Origin: Marinomonas sp. IMCC 4694
GTDB lineage: Bacteria; Pseudomonadota; Gammaproteobacteria; Pseudomonadales; Marinomonadaceae
Length of the DNA stretch: 64,000 nucleotides
Reading direction: 5' to 3'
Assembly: GCF_008122525.1 (NCBI RefSeq)
Contig: NZ_VSRV01000001.1
Location: 2,542,001 to 2,606,000 of the forward strand
Every line of letters starts with the position of its first letter. Position 1 is the first letter of the stretch. Both the position numbers and the translations under genes were made by a program. Shown in pieces: positions 45,565 to 55,191 of the stretch. The notes beneath the pieces were generated by a model. That model saw nothing but the letters and a program-made list of their open reading frames with translations, ran no database searches and had not been told where the DNA came from.

Positions 45565-45696
45565 AAGTATATGTTTTAAATAGAAAAAATAATTATATTA
45601 ACAAAAAAGAACAACAACAATTTGATATAATTACTTAGATGTGTAAACTAATTATCGTTTGTTCACTAATATTTTAATCATAACAGGAACATAAAG

Positions 45697-46698
45697 ATGT
45701 ATAAAAAAAGTATTCTGGCCGGTCTTATGACCGTTGCCGCCACCTCTTCTTTTGCCGCAGACAGCTGTGGCAAAATTCAAATTGCTGACATGAATTGGAA
45801 CTCCGCTTCCCTCATGGCCAACGTTGATAAATTTATTTTAGAAAATGGTTACGGCTGTGATGCTGAGCTGATTCCTGGCGATACCATGCCAACCAGCACC
45901 TCCATGGCAGAAAAAGGCCAACCAGACATCGCCCCAGAAATGTGGACTAACGCGGTTAAAGCTCTGATTGATCGTGGTGTTGCAGACGGTCGTCTAAGCA
46001 TATCAGGGCAATCATTATCGGATGGTGGCGAAGAAGGTTTTTGGGTTCCTAAATATATGGTAGATGCTGATCCATCATTGGCTACGATTGAAGGCATCAA
46101 GCAACATGCAAAGGCGTTTCCTAACCCTGAAGACGCGTCTGTCTCCGCTTTTTATGGCTGTCCTGCTGGGTGGGGCTGTCAGATCACCGCTGGCAATTTG
46201 TTCAAAGCATTGAACTTACAAGAATCTGGTTTTGAACTGATCGATCCCGGCTCTTCCGCAGGGTTGTCAGGCTCTCTTAGCCGAGCTTACGAAAGAAAAG
46301 CGTCTTGGTTCGGTTATTACTGGGCACCAACAGCGATTCTAGGTAAATATGACATGGTCAAAGTAGACTTTGGCACGGGTGTTGACACAGAGCATTACAT
46401 CAAGTGCATCGCGGAAGACAGCTGCATGGACCCTAAGGTGACCATGTACCCGCCTTCCCCTGTGTTTACCATCACTACAACCGATTTCCAGAAAAATGCA
46501 CCTGAAGCCTATGCGTATACGACCAAGCGTGCTTTTACCAACGCACAAATGAACGGCTTACTTGCTTGGATGGAAGACAATCAGGCAGATGGTCAATATG
46601 CCGCTGAAAACTTCATGTTTACTTACCCAGAGATCTGGTCTAAATGGGTCGATAAAGACGTGAAAGCCAAAATTGATAAAGCACTAGACAGTCTCTAA
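45697..46698 (+). CDS. proX: Glycine-betaine/proline-betaine binding protein ProX
   Basis: Periplasmic binding protein of a type-I ABC importer for compatible solutes. 333 residues with a signal peptide cut after SSFAA. The mature protein begins with a Cys (DSCGKIQIADMNWNS). PEMWTNAVK and CPAGWGCQITAGNLF carry conserved aromatic and Cys residues of the betaine box; Trp residues are abundant as expected for a cation-pi pocket. First gene of proX-proW-proV; note the order differs from E. coli proVWX. SD AGGAAC upstream. Confidence 0.92.
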   Translation: MYKKSILAGLMTVAATSSFAADSCGKIQIADMNWNSASLMANVDKFILENGYGCDAELIPGDTMPTSTSMAEKGQPDIAPEMWTNAVKALIDRGVADGRLSISGQSLSDGGEEGFWVPKYMVDADPSLATIEGIKQHAKAFPNPEDASVSAFYGCPAGWGCQITAGNLFKALNLQESGFELIDPGSSAGLSGSLSRAYERKASWFGYYWAPTAILGKYDMVKVDFGTGVDTEHYIKCIAEDSCMDPKVTMYPPSPVFTITTTDFQKNAPEAYAYTTKRAFTNAQMNGLLAWMEDNQADGQYAAENFMFTYPEIWSKWVDKDVKAKIDKALDSL

Positions 46699-46780
46699 TT
46701 CTTCTTTTCAATGTTAATTCAGCCGTGCTGTAAACAGCAGCGCGGCTCTTTATTTTGCTTTACTCTTTGAGAACGAACTT

Positions 46781-47680
46781 ATGACAGACACCTCTTGGTT
46801 GACAGAATTTCCCGACATGAGTCGACGCGATCTTCTCGCGATCAGACAAACATTGGATGGCGCCTATCGGTCTTTTTCACGCTCCTATGGTGAATCCATT
46901 GAAAACTTCTTCAACCCCCTTTTGCATTTTTTGGTCTGGTTTGAAAACCTTCTGCTTGAAACCCCATGGTGGCTTGTTTTAGCTGCGATCGTCGGCTTAG
47001 TGTATGCCGCGACACGATCTTGGAAACTGTGTGCCGGTGTACTCGCCTCCTTTGTTACCATTGGTTATTTTGGTATGTGGGAAGACACAATGCGCACCCT
47101 TAGCATTATTACCGTCTGCACTATTCTTTCTATTTGTATCGGTATTCCTATCGGCATTTTAATGGCGCGATCCGACAGAGCAAAGTCCATCATTACGCCA
47201 CTGCTTGATATCATGCAGACCATGCCCGCTTTTGTTTATTTAATTCCTGTGGTTATGCTGCTTGGTATCGGCAGAATACCTGGGGTTATTGCGGTAGTTA
47301 TCTACGCTATACCGCCCGTTATACGCCTAACAAATTTAGGTATCCGCTTAGTCAATCAAGAAACATTGGAAGCGGCAACCGCCTACGGCGCCACACCTAC
47401 CCAACGTTTATTTGGGGTACAAATCCCCCTTGCCATGCCAACTATCATGGCGGGTATCAACCAAACTATTATGATGGCATTAGCCATGGTGGTGGTCGCC
47501 TCTATGATTGGCGTTAAAGGGCTAGGTCAACCCGTTCTAAAATCCATCACGAACCAATATTTCACCCTTGGGCTTTTAAATGGCCTTGCTATTGTCGCGC
47601 TCGCGATCATCTTTGACCGCGTTTCTCAAAGCTATGCAAAACGCGCACAAAAACATCTTGAAGGGAATGAAAATGGATAA
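46781..47680 (+). CDS. proW: Glycine-betaine ABC transporter permease ProW
   Basis: 299 residues. A cytoplasmic N-terminal part (about 60 residues) precedes six or so helices. The permease signature EAATAYGATPTQRLFGVQIPLAMPTIMAGINQ (EAA loop) docks onto ProV. Conserved SIITVCTILSICIGIPIGILMARS and LDIMQTMPAFVYLIPVVML are typical of ProW/OpuAB. It lies 82 bases after proX and overlaps the proV start by 8 bases. Confidence 0.93.
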   Translation: MTDTSWLTEFPDMSRRDLLAIRQTLDGAYRSFSRSYGESIENFFNPLLHFLVWFENLLLETPWWLVLAAIVGLVYAATRSWKLCAGVLASFVTIGYFGMWEDTMRTLSIITVCTILSICIGIPIGILMARSDRAKSIITPLLDIMQTMPAFVYLIPVVMLLGIGRIPGVIAVVIYAIPPVIRLTNLGIRLVNQETLEAATAYGATPTQRLFGVQIPLAMPTIMAGINQTIMMALAMVVVASMIGVKGLGQPVLKSITNQYFTLGLLNGLAIVALAIIFDRVSQSYAKRAQKHLEGNENG

Positions 47681-48845
47681 TACACGCGAAACATTAATTG
47701 AAATCGAAGGTCTTTATCAAATTTTTGGCCCTGACGCCAAAAATGTGTTACCCAAGGTAAAAGCAGGCGCATCAAAAGAAGAAATTCTTGCAGAAACGGG
47801 TCACACCATCGGTTTACAAGACATTAACTTGAACGTCAAACGTGGTGAGATTTTTGTCATCATGGGCTTGTCAGGCTCTGGTAAATCGACTCTTATTCGT
47901 CATTTCAACCGTTTGATTGATCCGACAGCCGGAAAAATCAAAGTGGAAGGCGATGACATCATGGAGTTGCCTGTAAAAGAGCTAACTACTTTTAGACGTC
48001 ATAAAATGGCCATGGTTTTTCAACATTTTGGTCTAATGCCCCACCGCTGTGTACTGGATAACGTAGGCTATGGCTTGCTAATAAAAGGTGAAAAAAAGGC
48101 AGAATGGAGACCTAAAGCGGTTTCCTGGTTGGAAACCGTTGGCTTAGCAGGGTATGAAGATCAGTACCCTTCTCAGCTATCGGGTGGCCAGCAACAACGT
48201 GTTGGTCTTGCTCGCGCACTCTGTACCGATGCGGAAATATTGCTAATGGACGAAGCTTTTTCAGCGCTTGATCCTTTGATTCGAAGCGAAATGCAAGAAC
48301 AACTCATGGAGCTTCAAGAGAATCTTCAAAAAACCATTATCTTCATTACCCACGATCTTGATGAAGCACTCAGATTAGGCGATCGCATCGCGGTACTCAA
48401 GGATGGTAAGTTGGTGCAAGTTGGTACGCCTGTCGACATCGTTCTTAAACCGACAGACGACTACGTAAGAGCGTTTGCTAAAGATGTGAACCGTGCACGA
48501 GCATTGACGGTTCAGACCATCATGACACCGGACACCAGCAAACTTGAAGGAAACACCGCTAAAGACGTACGAAGCCATTTTCCTTCCGATAAAAGCCATG
48601 CGTTTGTTTTCAATGACGAAGGTTATCAAGGGGTCCTCACGAAAGCACAACTCGATGACATGCAAGACGATGATTTGCTAAAAGAAGCCCTTATCAAGGT
48701 GAAAACAGTGCGTCGTACGAATCTTTTGCAAGATGTCATTCCGCTGTCACTGAACACCCGTTTTGATTTACCCGTTGTCAATAAAGCAGGCGAACTCAAG
48801 GGTCGATTGGAAGCCAGTAAACTGGCTGATGTACTGTCGCCATAA
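47673..48845 (+). CDS. proV: Glycine-betaine ABC transporter ATP-binding protein ProV
   Basis: 390 residues: ABC domain (about 40-265) with Walker A GLSGSGKST, signature LSGGQQQRVGLARAL and Walker B LLMDEAFSALDP. The C-terminus (about 280-385) is a CBS-type pair that in OpuA senses ionic strength; it carries VRRTNLLQDVIPLSLNTRFDLPVVN. The ATG at 47673 has AAGGGA upstream and overlaps proW by 8 bases. Length fits the long ProV form. Confidence 0.93.
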   Translation: MDNTRETLIEIEGLYQIFGPDAKNVLPKVKAGASKEEILAETGHTIGLQDINLNVKRGEIFVIMGLSGSGKSTLIRHFNRLIDPTAGKIKVEGDDIMELPVKELTTFRRHKMAMVFQHFGLMPHRCVLDNVGYGLLIKGEKKAEWRPKAVSWLETVGLAGYEDQYPSQLSGGQQQRVGLARALCTDAEILLMDEAFSALDPLIRSEMQEQLMELQENLQKTIIFITHDLDEALRLGDRIAVLKDGKLVQVGTPVDIVLKPTDDYVRAFAKDVNRARALTVQTIMTPDTSKLEGNTAKDVRSHFPSDKSHAFVFNDEGYQGVLTKAQLDDMQDDDLLKEALIKVKTVRRTNLLQDVIPLSLNTRFDLPVVNKAGELKGRLEASKLADVLSP

Positions 48846-48872
48846 GTTTATAAGCTTACCTGTCGCTTCAAC

Positions 48873-48906
48873 AAAAATGGCCGCTATAGTGTTAGCGGCC
48901 ATTTTT
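48873..48906. terminator. Bidirectional terminator between proV and dapB
   Basis: Thirteen-base perfect stem AAAAATGGCCGCT / AGCGGCCATTTTT with an eight-base loop and A/T runs on both sides. Serves the convergent genes. Confidence 0.92.
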
Positions 48907-48938
48907 ATTTATTAGCATTCTTTACCGTATGCTTATAC

Positions 48939-49739
48939 TTACTTAAGATCCAGCACATCTTGCATATCGTACATGCCCGCTGGTTTACCCGACAACCAGC
49001 TTGCCGCGCGAACCGCACCCTTTGCAAACGTCATGCGACTGCTCGCTTTATGAGCAATCTCAATACGCTCACCTTCGGTGGCAAACCAAACACTGTGCTC
49101 ACCGACGACATCCCCTGCTCGGATCGTCTCAAAGCCAATCTCTTTTTGCGTACGCGCTCCTGTTTGACCTTCACGACCGTACACAGCGCACTCTTTTAAA
49201 TCTCGGCCCAAGGCCTCAGCAACCACCTCCCCCATACGCAATGCCGTTCCAGAAGGGGAATCTACTTTATGGCGATGATGCGCCTCGATGATCTCCACAT
49301 CGTAGTCATCCCCTAGAATTTTTGCCGCAGTCGCAAGCAATTTTAGGGTCACATTTACGCCCACACTCATGTTAGGGGCGAAGACAACGGGAGATTGTAC
49401 AGAAGCCAAGCCTAAAGCGTCTTTCTCTGCCTCATTTAAACCTGTTGTTCCGACCACAATGGCTTTTTTATGTTGAACACAAAACGCCGCATTTTCCAAC
49501 GTTAATGCCGGTGTCGTAAAATCAATCAGCACATCAAAATCATTAACACAATCTGCCAACGAAGCCACGGCTGCCACACCCAGTTTACCGACACCGGCTA
49601 TTTCACCCGCATCAGCACCGATCAAACTGCTGCCTGGTTTTAAAATGGCCGCACCCAGCGACATACCATCGGCATAACCTATGGCGGTAATCAAATTTTT
49701 CCCCATGCGCCCGGAGGCACCAATCACAGCTACTCGCAT
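48939..49739 (-). CDS. dapB: 4-hydroxy-tetrahydrodipicolinate reductase
   Basis: Reduces dihydrodipicolinate in lysine and peptidoglycan (DAP) synthesis. 266 residues. VAVIGASGRMGKNLI binds NAD(P)H. IDFTTPALTLENAAFC and the catalytic EAHHRHKVDSPSGTA (His-His and the PSGT loop) are intact. Single gene on the minus strand. Upstream it has an 8-base tandem repeat that overlaps the Shine-Dalgarno region. Confidence 0.95.
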   Translation of the reverse strand: MRVAVIGASGRMGKNLITAIGYADGMSLGAAILKPGSSLIGADAGEIAGVGKLGVAAVASLADCVNDFDVLIDFTTPALTLENAAFCVQHKKAIVVGTTGLNEAEKDALGLASVQSPVVFAPNMSVGVNVTLKLLATAAKILGDDYDVEIIEAHHRHKVDSPSGTALRMGEVVAEALGRDLKECAVYGREGQTGARTQKEIGFETIRAGDVVGEHSVWFATEGERIEIAHKASSRMTFAKGAVRAASWLSGKPAGMYDMQDVLDLK

Positions 49740-49742
49740 TAT

Positions 49743-49773
49743 CTCAATTCCTCAATTCCTCAATACCTCAATG
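49743..49773. repeat. 8-base tandem repeat at the dapB ribosome-binding region
   Basis: CTCAATTC x2, CTCAATAC, then CTCAATG, directly upstream of the dapB ATG (49739). On the coding strand each unit carries TTGAGG or TTGAGA, so several overlapping purine-rich SD-like blocks precede the start; the closest good one (AGGA) is 9 bases away. Confidence 0.85.
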
Positions 49774-49846
49774 TTATCTGGGCAAACCATAACAAAAAAA
49801 CGCAATAATCTCAGTACTAATAATCAGTAAGCCAGCATGGAGACCA

Positions 49847-49871
49847 TAAAAAGGGGACAAAAAGCCCCCTT
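49847..49871 (-). terminator. Rho-independent terminator after pomB
   Basis: On the minus strand AAGGGG / CCCCTT stem with a nine-base loop followed by TTTTTA. Ends the pomAB operon 20 bases after the pomB stop. Confidence 0.8.
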
Positions 49872-49890
49872 AAACAACATCACTCACTCG

Positions 49891-50895
49891 CTAAAAAATT
49901 TCGTTCGGTGCCAAGTCCTCCACCATACTGCGATCAAATTCAATCACGCCATCCGATGGTACTTCATCAAGAGTGCTTCGCATTAGTGGTCGAGAGGTGT
50001 CGTTCTGCTTAATGACAATTTCGACACGTCGATTAGTCGCACGGTGTGCCGACGTGTCATTAGGTACTAGGGGCCTAGTATCAGAATACCCGGTTACAGC
50101 AAAACGGCCCTGGTCGAGTTGACCTGTACCAAAGAGCTCCTCCGCAACTGAAATGGCTCTGGCTGAAGACAGTTGCCAATTAGAACGAAATTGCCGACTA
50201 TCAATGGGCACGTTATCCGTATGACCTTCTACCGAAATAGTCCCTTGAATACCCACTAAGACTTCACGGATCATTTCCATAACTGGGATAAAGTCATAGT
50301 TTAACTCTGCCGAACCTGACTCAAATGACCCTTTGTCTTTAATTCGGATCGTAATGGTTTCTTCCTGTGTTTCAATCTCTACTAGGCCTTTCGAAATTTC
50401 TTCACGCATCACAGACGCCACCATTTGCGCATCACCTTCCGTTTGCTGAATTTGTTCCTCTTTTTTAAGATCCGCGTTAGATTTATCAACCACCGTCACA
50501 GGAGAGGGAGACCCTGAGTTTTCTTGTACTTTCAGCTCAGACTCTCCAGGCTGACAGATAACTTCCAGTGTATTTTCGGGTGTGTCATCGGCTTTTTGCT
50601 TCACTTCGTTAATCGGGGTGGGTTCCGGTCTACCTGGACTAAACTCTTGGGCTATAATAGACGTTCCCATCGGGACAGACTCGGCCGACACCTCACTCTG
50701 AACCCCAAATGCTAACTTTAAAGACCCCGCAATTTGCTTAAACTTAATGACATCCATCTCAGCAAACGACAGCAAAAGCACGAAAAAACACATTAACAAA
50801 GACATAAGATCGGCAAAGGTTCCCATATAAGCGGGCAATCCCTCTACACACTCGGGGCAATCTGGTTCTTCTTCATCACTCATTATTGAATCCAT
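49891..50895 (-). CDS. pomB: Sodium-type flagellar stator subunit PomB
   Basis: 334 residues. One helix (about 26-46) holds the ion-binding Asp (residue 29 by the first start) in GTFADLMSLLMCFFVLLLSF. A linker rich in Glu/Pro follows, then an OmpA-type peptidoglycan-binding domain (about 205-320) with SVEGHTDNVPIDSRQFRSNWQLSSARA and AVTGYSDTRPL. The GTSIIAQEFSPGRPEPTPI segment is characteristic of Vibrio-type PomB. ATG at 50895 or, less likely, 50883. Downstream of pomA by 52 bases. Confidence 0.92.
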   Translation of the reverse strand: MDSIMSDEEEPDCPECVEGLPAYMGTFADLMSLLMCFFVLLLSFAEMDVIKFKQIAGSLKLAFGVQSEVSAESVPMGTSIIAQEFSPGRPEPTPINEVKQKADDTPENTLEVICQPGESELKVQENSGSPSPVTVVDKSNADLKKEEQIQQTEGDAQMVASVMREEISKGLVEIETQEETITIRIKDKGSFESGSAELNYDFIPVMEMIREVLVGIQGTISVEGHTDNVPIDSRQFRSNWQLSSARAISVAEELFGTGQLDQGRFAVTGYSDTRPLVPNDTSAHRATNRRVEIVIKQNDTSRPLMRSTLDEVPSDGVIEFDRSMVEDLAPNEIF

Positions 50896-50947
50896 TTACC
50901 GCTAAATAGGGCCACTAAAAACAAAACAGCCAATGCAACTAAAAGTC

Positions 50948-51703
50948 TTATTCACGCTCAATACGTTTGCCTTCGGCAATATAGGTTTTCAAAGCACCAT
51001 CCAAAATACGTGGGTTCTGACCGGATTGAATCGCCAAAAGAGCATCCAGTATCATTTTCTGACACGTCAACTCTTCGTCTGCGCGAATGTTTAGTTTTGC
51101 CGAAATGGGCAAGCACACCATGTTTGCCAACATAGCGCCGTACAACGTAGTCAGCAACGCGACCGCCATCGCAGGGCCAATGGCTTTAGGGTCAGACATG
51201 TTCGCCAACATCTGGACCAAACCCACTAAAGTTCCTATCATCCCCATAGCAGGACCCACGTCGCCAAATGATTTAAATACTTTTGAACCCGAGGTGTGCC
51301 GGAAATAAGCCTGGCTCATATCTCTGGATAATTGGTTTTTAACCACGTTGCCATCATGACCATCCACCAGCATCTGGATGCCTTTTGATAAGAACGGATG
51401 ACTGACCTCTTTGCCTTCTAAAGACAATAGACCGCCTTTACGAGCTTCATCGGCCAATCCATAAATCTCATCGATTAAAGTATCCAAAGGGACACTCTTA
51501 AACATAAAGGCTTTCGCCGCGATTTTACCCGCTCCTAAGAACTGGCTAAGCGGGTATTGCATTAAGATAACAAAGGTAGAACCGACCAATACAATCAGGG
51601 TAGAAGCAAGGTCTAAAAACATCCCAGCTGAACCGCCGACAAAAATAGCCGCGATGATTACAATAAACGATCCAACAAGTCCTATTAACGTTGCGATATC
51701 CAC
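50948..51703 (-). CDS. pomA: Sodium-type flagellar stator subunit PomA
   Basis: 251 residues with four helices (about 3-25, 28-50, 145-170, 178-200) and the large cytoplasmic loop that pushes the rotor. GDVGPAMGMIGTLVGLVQMLANM and GPAMAVALLTTLYGAMLANM are the pore-lining helices 3 and 4. It is the closer match to PomA than to proton-type MotA (shorter, no long loop extension). Forms an operon with pomB. No other flagellar genes are nearby. Confidence 0.92.
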   Translation of the reverse strand: MDIATLIGLVGSFIVIIAAIFVGGSAGMFLDLASTLIVLVGSTFVILMQYPLSQFLGAGKIAAKAFMFKSVPLDTLIDEIYGLADEARKGGLLSLEGKEVSHPFLSKGIQMLVDGHDGNVVKNQLSRDMSQAYFRHTSGSKVFKSFGDVGPAMGMIGTLVGLVQMLANMSDPKAIGPAMAVALLTTLYGAMLANMVCLPISAKLNIRADEELTCQKMILDALLAIQSGQNPRILDGALKTYIAEGKRIERE

Positions 51704-51877
51704 ACACGTCTCCCAACAATAAAGCTATAATGCCAACCACACATTCCTACAATTCTATACGAAATAGAGACTAAGAATGACATCTTCTTGCAGGAATTTT
51801 GTAATTTTCATTAACACACCCTCGAATAGCACACCATTTTCTGTTACAAAACGTGGGTTAAAATAAGAGTAGTCAAC

Positions 51878-52120
51878 ATGTCACGAAAAAACAGTGTCCG
51901 CTATTTCGAAGAGAATCTCAGTGAGCTCGATAGTATCGTTGCACAACTTGAGTCGAACAAGCTTTCCCTAGAAGAATCATTAAAGGCGTTCGAGAAAGGC
52001 GTTAAGCTCAGCCAAGAATGCCAATCTGTTCTGACACAAGCTGAGCAGAAAGTTCAAATATTGCTCGAAAAACAAGATGGCGAGTACCTAGAAACTTTTG
52101 AACCGGAACCCAATTCGTGA
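51878..52120 (+). CDS. xseB: Exodeoxyribonuclease VII small subunit
   Basis: 80-residue helical protein that binds XseA to form ExoVII. The hallmark FEENLSELDSIVAQLESNKLSLEESLKAFEKGVKL fills most of it. The stop overlaps the GTG of ispA by four bases (GTGA), the common xseB-ispA-dxs arrangement in gammaproteobacteria. Confidence 0.95.
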   Translation: MSRKNSVRYFEENLSELDSIVAQLESNKLSLEESLKAFEKGVKLSQECQSVLTQAEQKVQILLEKQDGEYLETFEPEPNS

Positions 52121-52998
52121 CACTAGAAGATTTCTCTAATTACGCTCGTTCTCGAGTCGATACGTATCTGGCCGAACATCTTAGCGAGTACGGGCCTGCC
52201 ACCTACTTACAAGAAGCCATGTCTTATAGCTTATTGAATGGCGGCAAGCGCATTCGCCCCATGCTGACTTACGCCAGTGCCTCCTTATTTGGCGAAGCCA
52301 ACAGCCTCACTGACGCCAGCGCCGCCGCCCTTGAATCCATCCACGCCTACTCTCTTATCCATGATGACTTACCCGCCATGGACGACGATGACTTGCGACG
52401 CGGAAAACCCACTTGCCATATACAATACAACGAAGCCACCGCCATTCTTGCAGGCGATGCCCTGCAAACGTTTGCATTTGAATTATTAAGTGCCAAGCAC
52501 CACGACAACGCCGCCATTCAGCTGCAACTGTTGCAAATATTGATTCAGGCCTCAGGCCGACACGGCATGGTAACGGGCCAAATGATTGACCTCGCCAGCG
52601 TAGGCAAAGACATCGACCTAATTGCCTTAGAACAAATGCACCAACATAAAACAGGCGCCTTGATCAGAGCGAGCGTCCATATGGGCGCCATCAGCGCTGG
52701 AGCAACATCGGCGGCCGATTTGCAGGCGTTAGACATCTACGCCACCGCCATTGGCCTCGCTTTTCAAGTGCAAGACGACATTATCGACATTACCAGCGAT
52801 ACTCTCACACTGGGTAAAGCGCAATTTTCTGACGAAGAGGCAAACAAGCCAACTTACCCCAAATTATTAGGGCTCGAAGGGGCTCAAGCGCTGGCCCACT
52901 CTTTACACAAACAAGCAATAAGCGCCGTTTCCCCATTTGGTGATGCAGCCCAACCTTTAGTTGAACTTGCGAACTATATTATTGGTCGTAACCACTGA
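52117..52998 (+). CDS. ispA: Farnesyl/geranyl diphosphate synthase
   Basis: Builds the C15 (and C10) prenyl diphosphates. 293 residues of trans-isoprenyl synthase fold. First Asp-rich motif in SLIHDDLPAMDDDDLRRGKPTCH, second in FQVQDDIIDITSD; GGKRIRPMLTY binds the isopentenyl diphosphate. GTG start at 52117 overlapping xseB. Second gene of xseB-ispA-dxs. Confidence 0.94.
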   Translation: MTLEDFSNYARSRVDTYLAEHLSEYGPATYLQEAMSYSLLNGGKRIRPMLTYASASLFGEANSLTDASAAALESIHAYSLIHDDLPAMDDDDLRRGKPTCHIQYNEATAILAGDALQTFAFELLSAKHHDNAAIQLQLLQILIQASGRHGMVTGQMIDLASVGKDIDLIALEQMHQHKTGALIRASVHMGAISAGATSAADLQALDIYATAIGLAFQVQDDIIDITSDTLTLGKAQFSDEEANKPTYPKLLGLEGAQALAHSLHKQAISAVSPFGDAAQPLVELANYIIGRNH

Positions 52999-53031
52999 TA
53001 TACTTACACACTTTTTAGATTAACTAATAAT

Positions 53032-54933
53032 GTGATTAAATCCGTGCCCATATTCGAAGAGATACCCACAGCTCGACCCGACACCCCCTTGCTGGATCAA
53101 GTCAATACGCCGGCGGATTTGCGCGCCTTCAAAAAAGATCAATTGCCGACACTCATCCGCGAGCTGCGTGAATTTATGCTGTACAGTGTCGGCCAAACCG
53201 GTGGACACTTTGGCGCTGGGCTTGGCGTCGTTGAACTCACGGTCGCCCTGCATTACCTTTACAACACACCTGAAGACCGTATTGTCTGGGATGTGGGCCA
53301 CCAAGCTTACCCTCATAAGATTTTAACGGGACGACGAGAAGCCTTGCTGAATATTCGTCAAGAAAACGGCATTTCAGGCTTCCCTAAACGTGACGAAAGC
53401 GAATACGACACCTTTGGTGTCGGTCATTCCAGCACGTCTATCGGTGCCGCATTAGGCATGTCTTTGGCAGCCAGACAGCTAAAAACAGGGCGCAAAGCCG
53501 TTGCCATTATTGGCGATGGCGCCATGTCAGCCGGCATGGCGTTTGAAGCTCTGAATCACGCCGGTGATGTAAAAGCCGATATGCTGGTGATTTTAAACGA
53601 CAATGAAATGTCGATTTCCAAACCCGTCGGGGCCTTGTCCAGTTATTTTGCTCGTATTTGGGCCAGCAAAACTTACGATAACATTCGCAAAAGTGGCCAA
53701 AAAGTCTTTTCAGGCCTGCCCTCTGCACTCGAATTAGCACGAAAAGCCGAAGAACACATGAAAGGCATGGTATCGCCTGGCATGATGTTCGAAGAGCTGG
53801 GGTTTAATTATATTGGTCCTATCGATGGCCATGACATTGACCATTTATTGACCACCATCGCAAATCTAAAAGACCGCACCGGCCCGCAGTTTTTGCATGT
53901 CATCACCAAAAAAGGCAAAGGCTTCGAACCCGCCGAAGGCGACCCTATTGGCTATCACGCCATCAATAAAATTGAGCCAGACCCCAAACCACATAAATCA
54001 AAAAAACCATCACCCAAATATTGTACCGTCTTTGGTCAATGGCTGTGCGATCTCGCCGAACAAGACGACAAAGTTGTTGGCATTACTCCAGCAATGAAAG
54101 AAGGGTCAGATTTAATCGAATTCGCCGAACGCTTTCCCGATCGTTACTTCGATGTCGCCATTGCCGAACAACACGCCGTTACCTTAGCGGCCGGCATGGC
54201 GTGCGATGGCATTAAACCGGTTGTGGCCATTTATTCGACGTTTTTACAACGTGCCTATGATCAATTGATTCACGACGTCGCCTTGCAAAATCTCGATGTA
54301 TTGTTTGCCATCGATCGCGCCGGTCTAGTCGGTGAAGATGGCCCAACTCACGCGGGTGTTTATGATCTGAGCTATCTGCGTTGTATTCCGAATATGGTCG
54401 TGATGGCACCGTCCGACGAAGACGAATGCCGTAAAATGTTACAAACCGGTTATGAATACAAAGGCCCTGCGGCTGTTCGTTATCCCCGAGGCACAGGTCA
54501 AGGCATTACGATTGAGCCGACACTGTCCACGCTTGAATTAGGTCAATCTCGCACTTTACGAAAAGGTGAATCTGGGATTGTGATTTGTGCCTTTGGTCGA
54601 CCAACTTACGACGCCTTGCATGCGGCCAATGAACTAGACGCAACGCTACTCGACATGCGCTTTGTGAAACCTTTGGATGAAAAAGCTCTGTTGGCTCACA
54701 AAGACGCCACGCTCTTTGTCACCGTGGAAGAAAACGCCATCATGGGCGGCGCGGGGTCTGCAGTTGTGGAGTGCTTACAAGCCAATCACATTGCCCTTCC
54801 TGTTTTACAGCTCGGCTTACCAGATCAGTACGAAGAACACGCCAGCCATGAATCCATGCTAAAACGTGTTGGTTTAGACGCAGACGGCATTTTGGATCAG
54901 ATTCAAACCAAGCTCAGCGCCCTGTCATCTTAG
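53032..54933 (+). CDS. dxs: 1-deoxy-D-xylulose-5-phosphate synthase
   Basis: First step of the MEP isoprenoid pathway, TPP-dependent. 633 residues. GGHFGAGLGVVELTVALHY, the TPP site GDGAMSAGMAFEALNHAG ... NDNEMSIS, and the transketolase-like second half with DVAIAEQHAVTLAAGMA. C-terminal DMRFVKPLD domain complete. Start is the GTG at 53032; a second GTG at 53044 is possible as neither has a clear SD. Last gene of the operon, with a strong terminator after it. The TPP need links it loosely to the thiBPQ importer. Confidence 0.94.
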   Translation: MIKSVPIFEEIPTARPDTPLLDQVNTPADLRAFKKDQLPTLIRELREFMLYSVGQTGGHFGAGLGVVELTVALHYLYNTPEDRIVWDVGHQAYPHKILTGRREALLNIRQENGISGFPKRDESEYDTFGVGHSSTSIGAALGMSLAARQLKTGRKAVAIIGDGAMSAGMAFEALNHAGDVKADMLVILNDNEMSISKPVGALSSYFARIWASKTYDNIRKSGQKVFSGLPSALELARKAEEHMKGMVSPGMMFEELGFNYIGPIDGHDIDHLLTTIANLKDRTGPQFLHVITKKGKGFEPAEGDPIGYHAINKIEPDPKPHKSKKPSPKYCTVFGQWLCDLAEQDDKVVGITPAMKEGSDLIEFAERFPDRYFDVAIAEQHAVTLAAGMACDGIKPVVAIYSTFLQRAYDQLIHDVALQNLDVLFAIDRAGLVGEDGPTHAGVYDLSYLRCIPNMVVMAPSDEDECRKMLQTGYEYKGPAAVRYPRGTGQGITIEPTLSTLELGQSRTLRKGESGIVICAFGRPTYDALHAANELDATLLDMRFVKPLDEKALLAHKDATLFVTVEENAIMGGAGSAVVECLQANHIALPVLQLGLPDQYEEHASHESMLKRVGLDADGILDQIQTKLSALSS

Positions 54934-54970
54934 TCACCATCGCACTAAAAACCAAACCATGACATAACAA

Positions 54971-54998
54971 AAAACAGGCCAACTGCCTGTTTTTTTTA
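54971..54998 (+). terminator. Rho-independent terminator after dxs
   Basis: Nine-base stem AAAACAGGC / GCCTGTTTT, five-base loop, then a run of T (eight in total). Ends the xseB-ispA-dxs operon. Confidence 0.92.
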
Positions 54999-55144
54999 TT
55001 GTTTCTTTTCAAACTACCATTTGGCTGTACTCACTAAAAAAGCCAATACATTTAAAGCGCCACCGTCAGCTGTCTCATAAGCATCAGACTATCGGCAGAT
55101 TGTTACAAAGAACTTTTTGAGCACATGATTCGTATTACCCCAAA

Positions 55145-55161
55145 TGTAGCAATTCGCTACA
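55145..55161. promoter_or_regulatory. Palindrome upstream of the ParD-like antitoxin (candidate operator)
   Basis: TGTAGC-AATTC-GCTACA, perfect six-base arms, 31 bases before the antitoxin ATG. Position and symmetry fit TA autoregulation. The preceding 150 bases after the dxs terminator show nothing I can name. Confidence 0.5.
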
Positions 55162-55191
55162 CTTCTTTTACCACACTAGAAAGATTTTATT

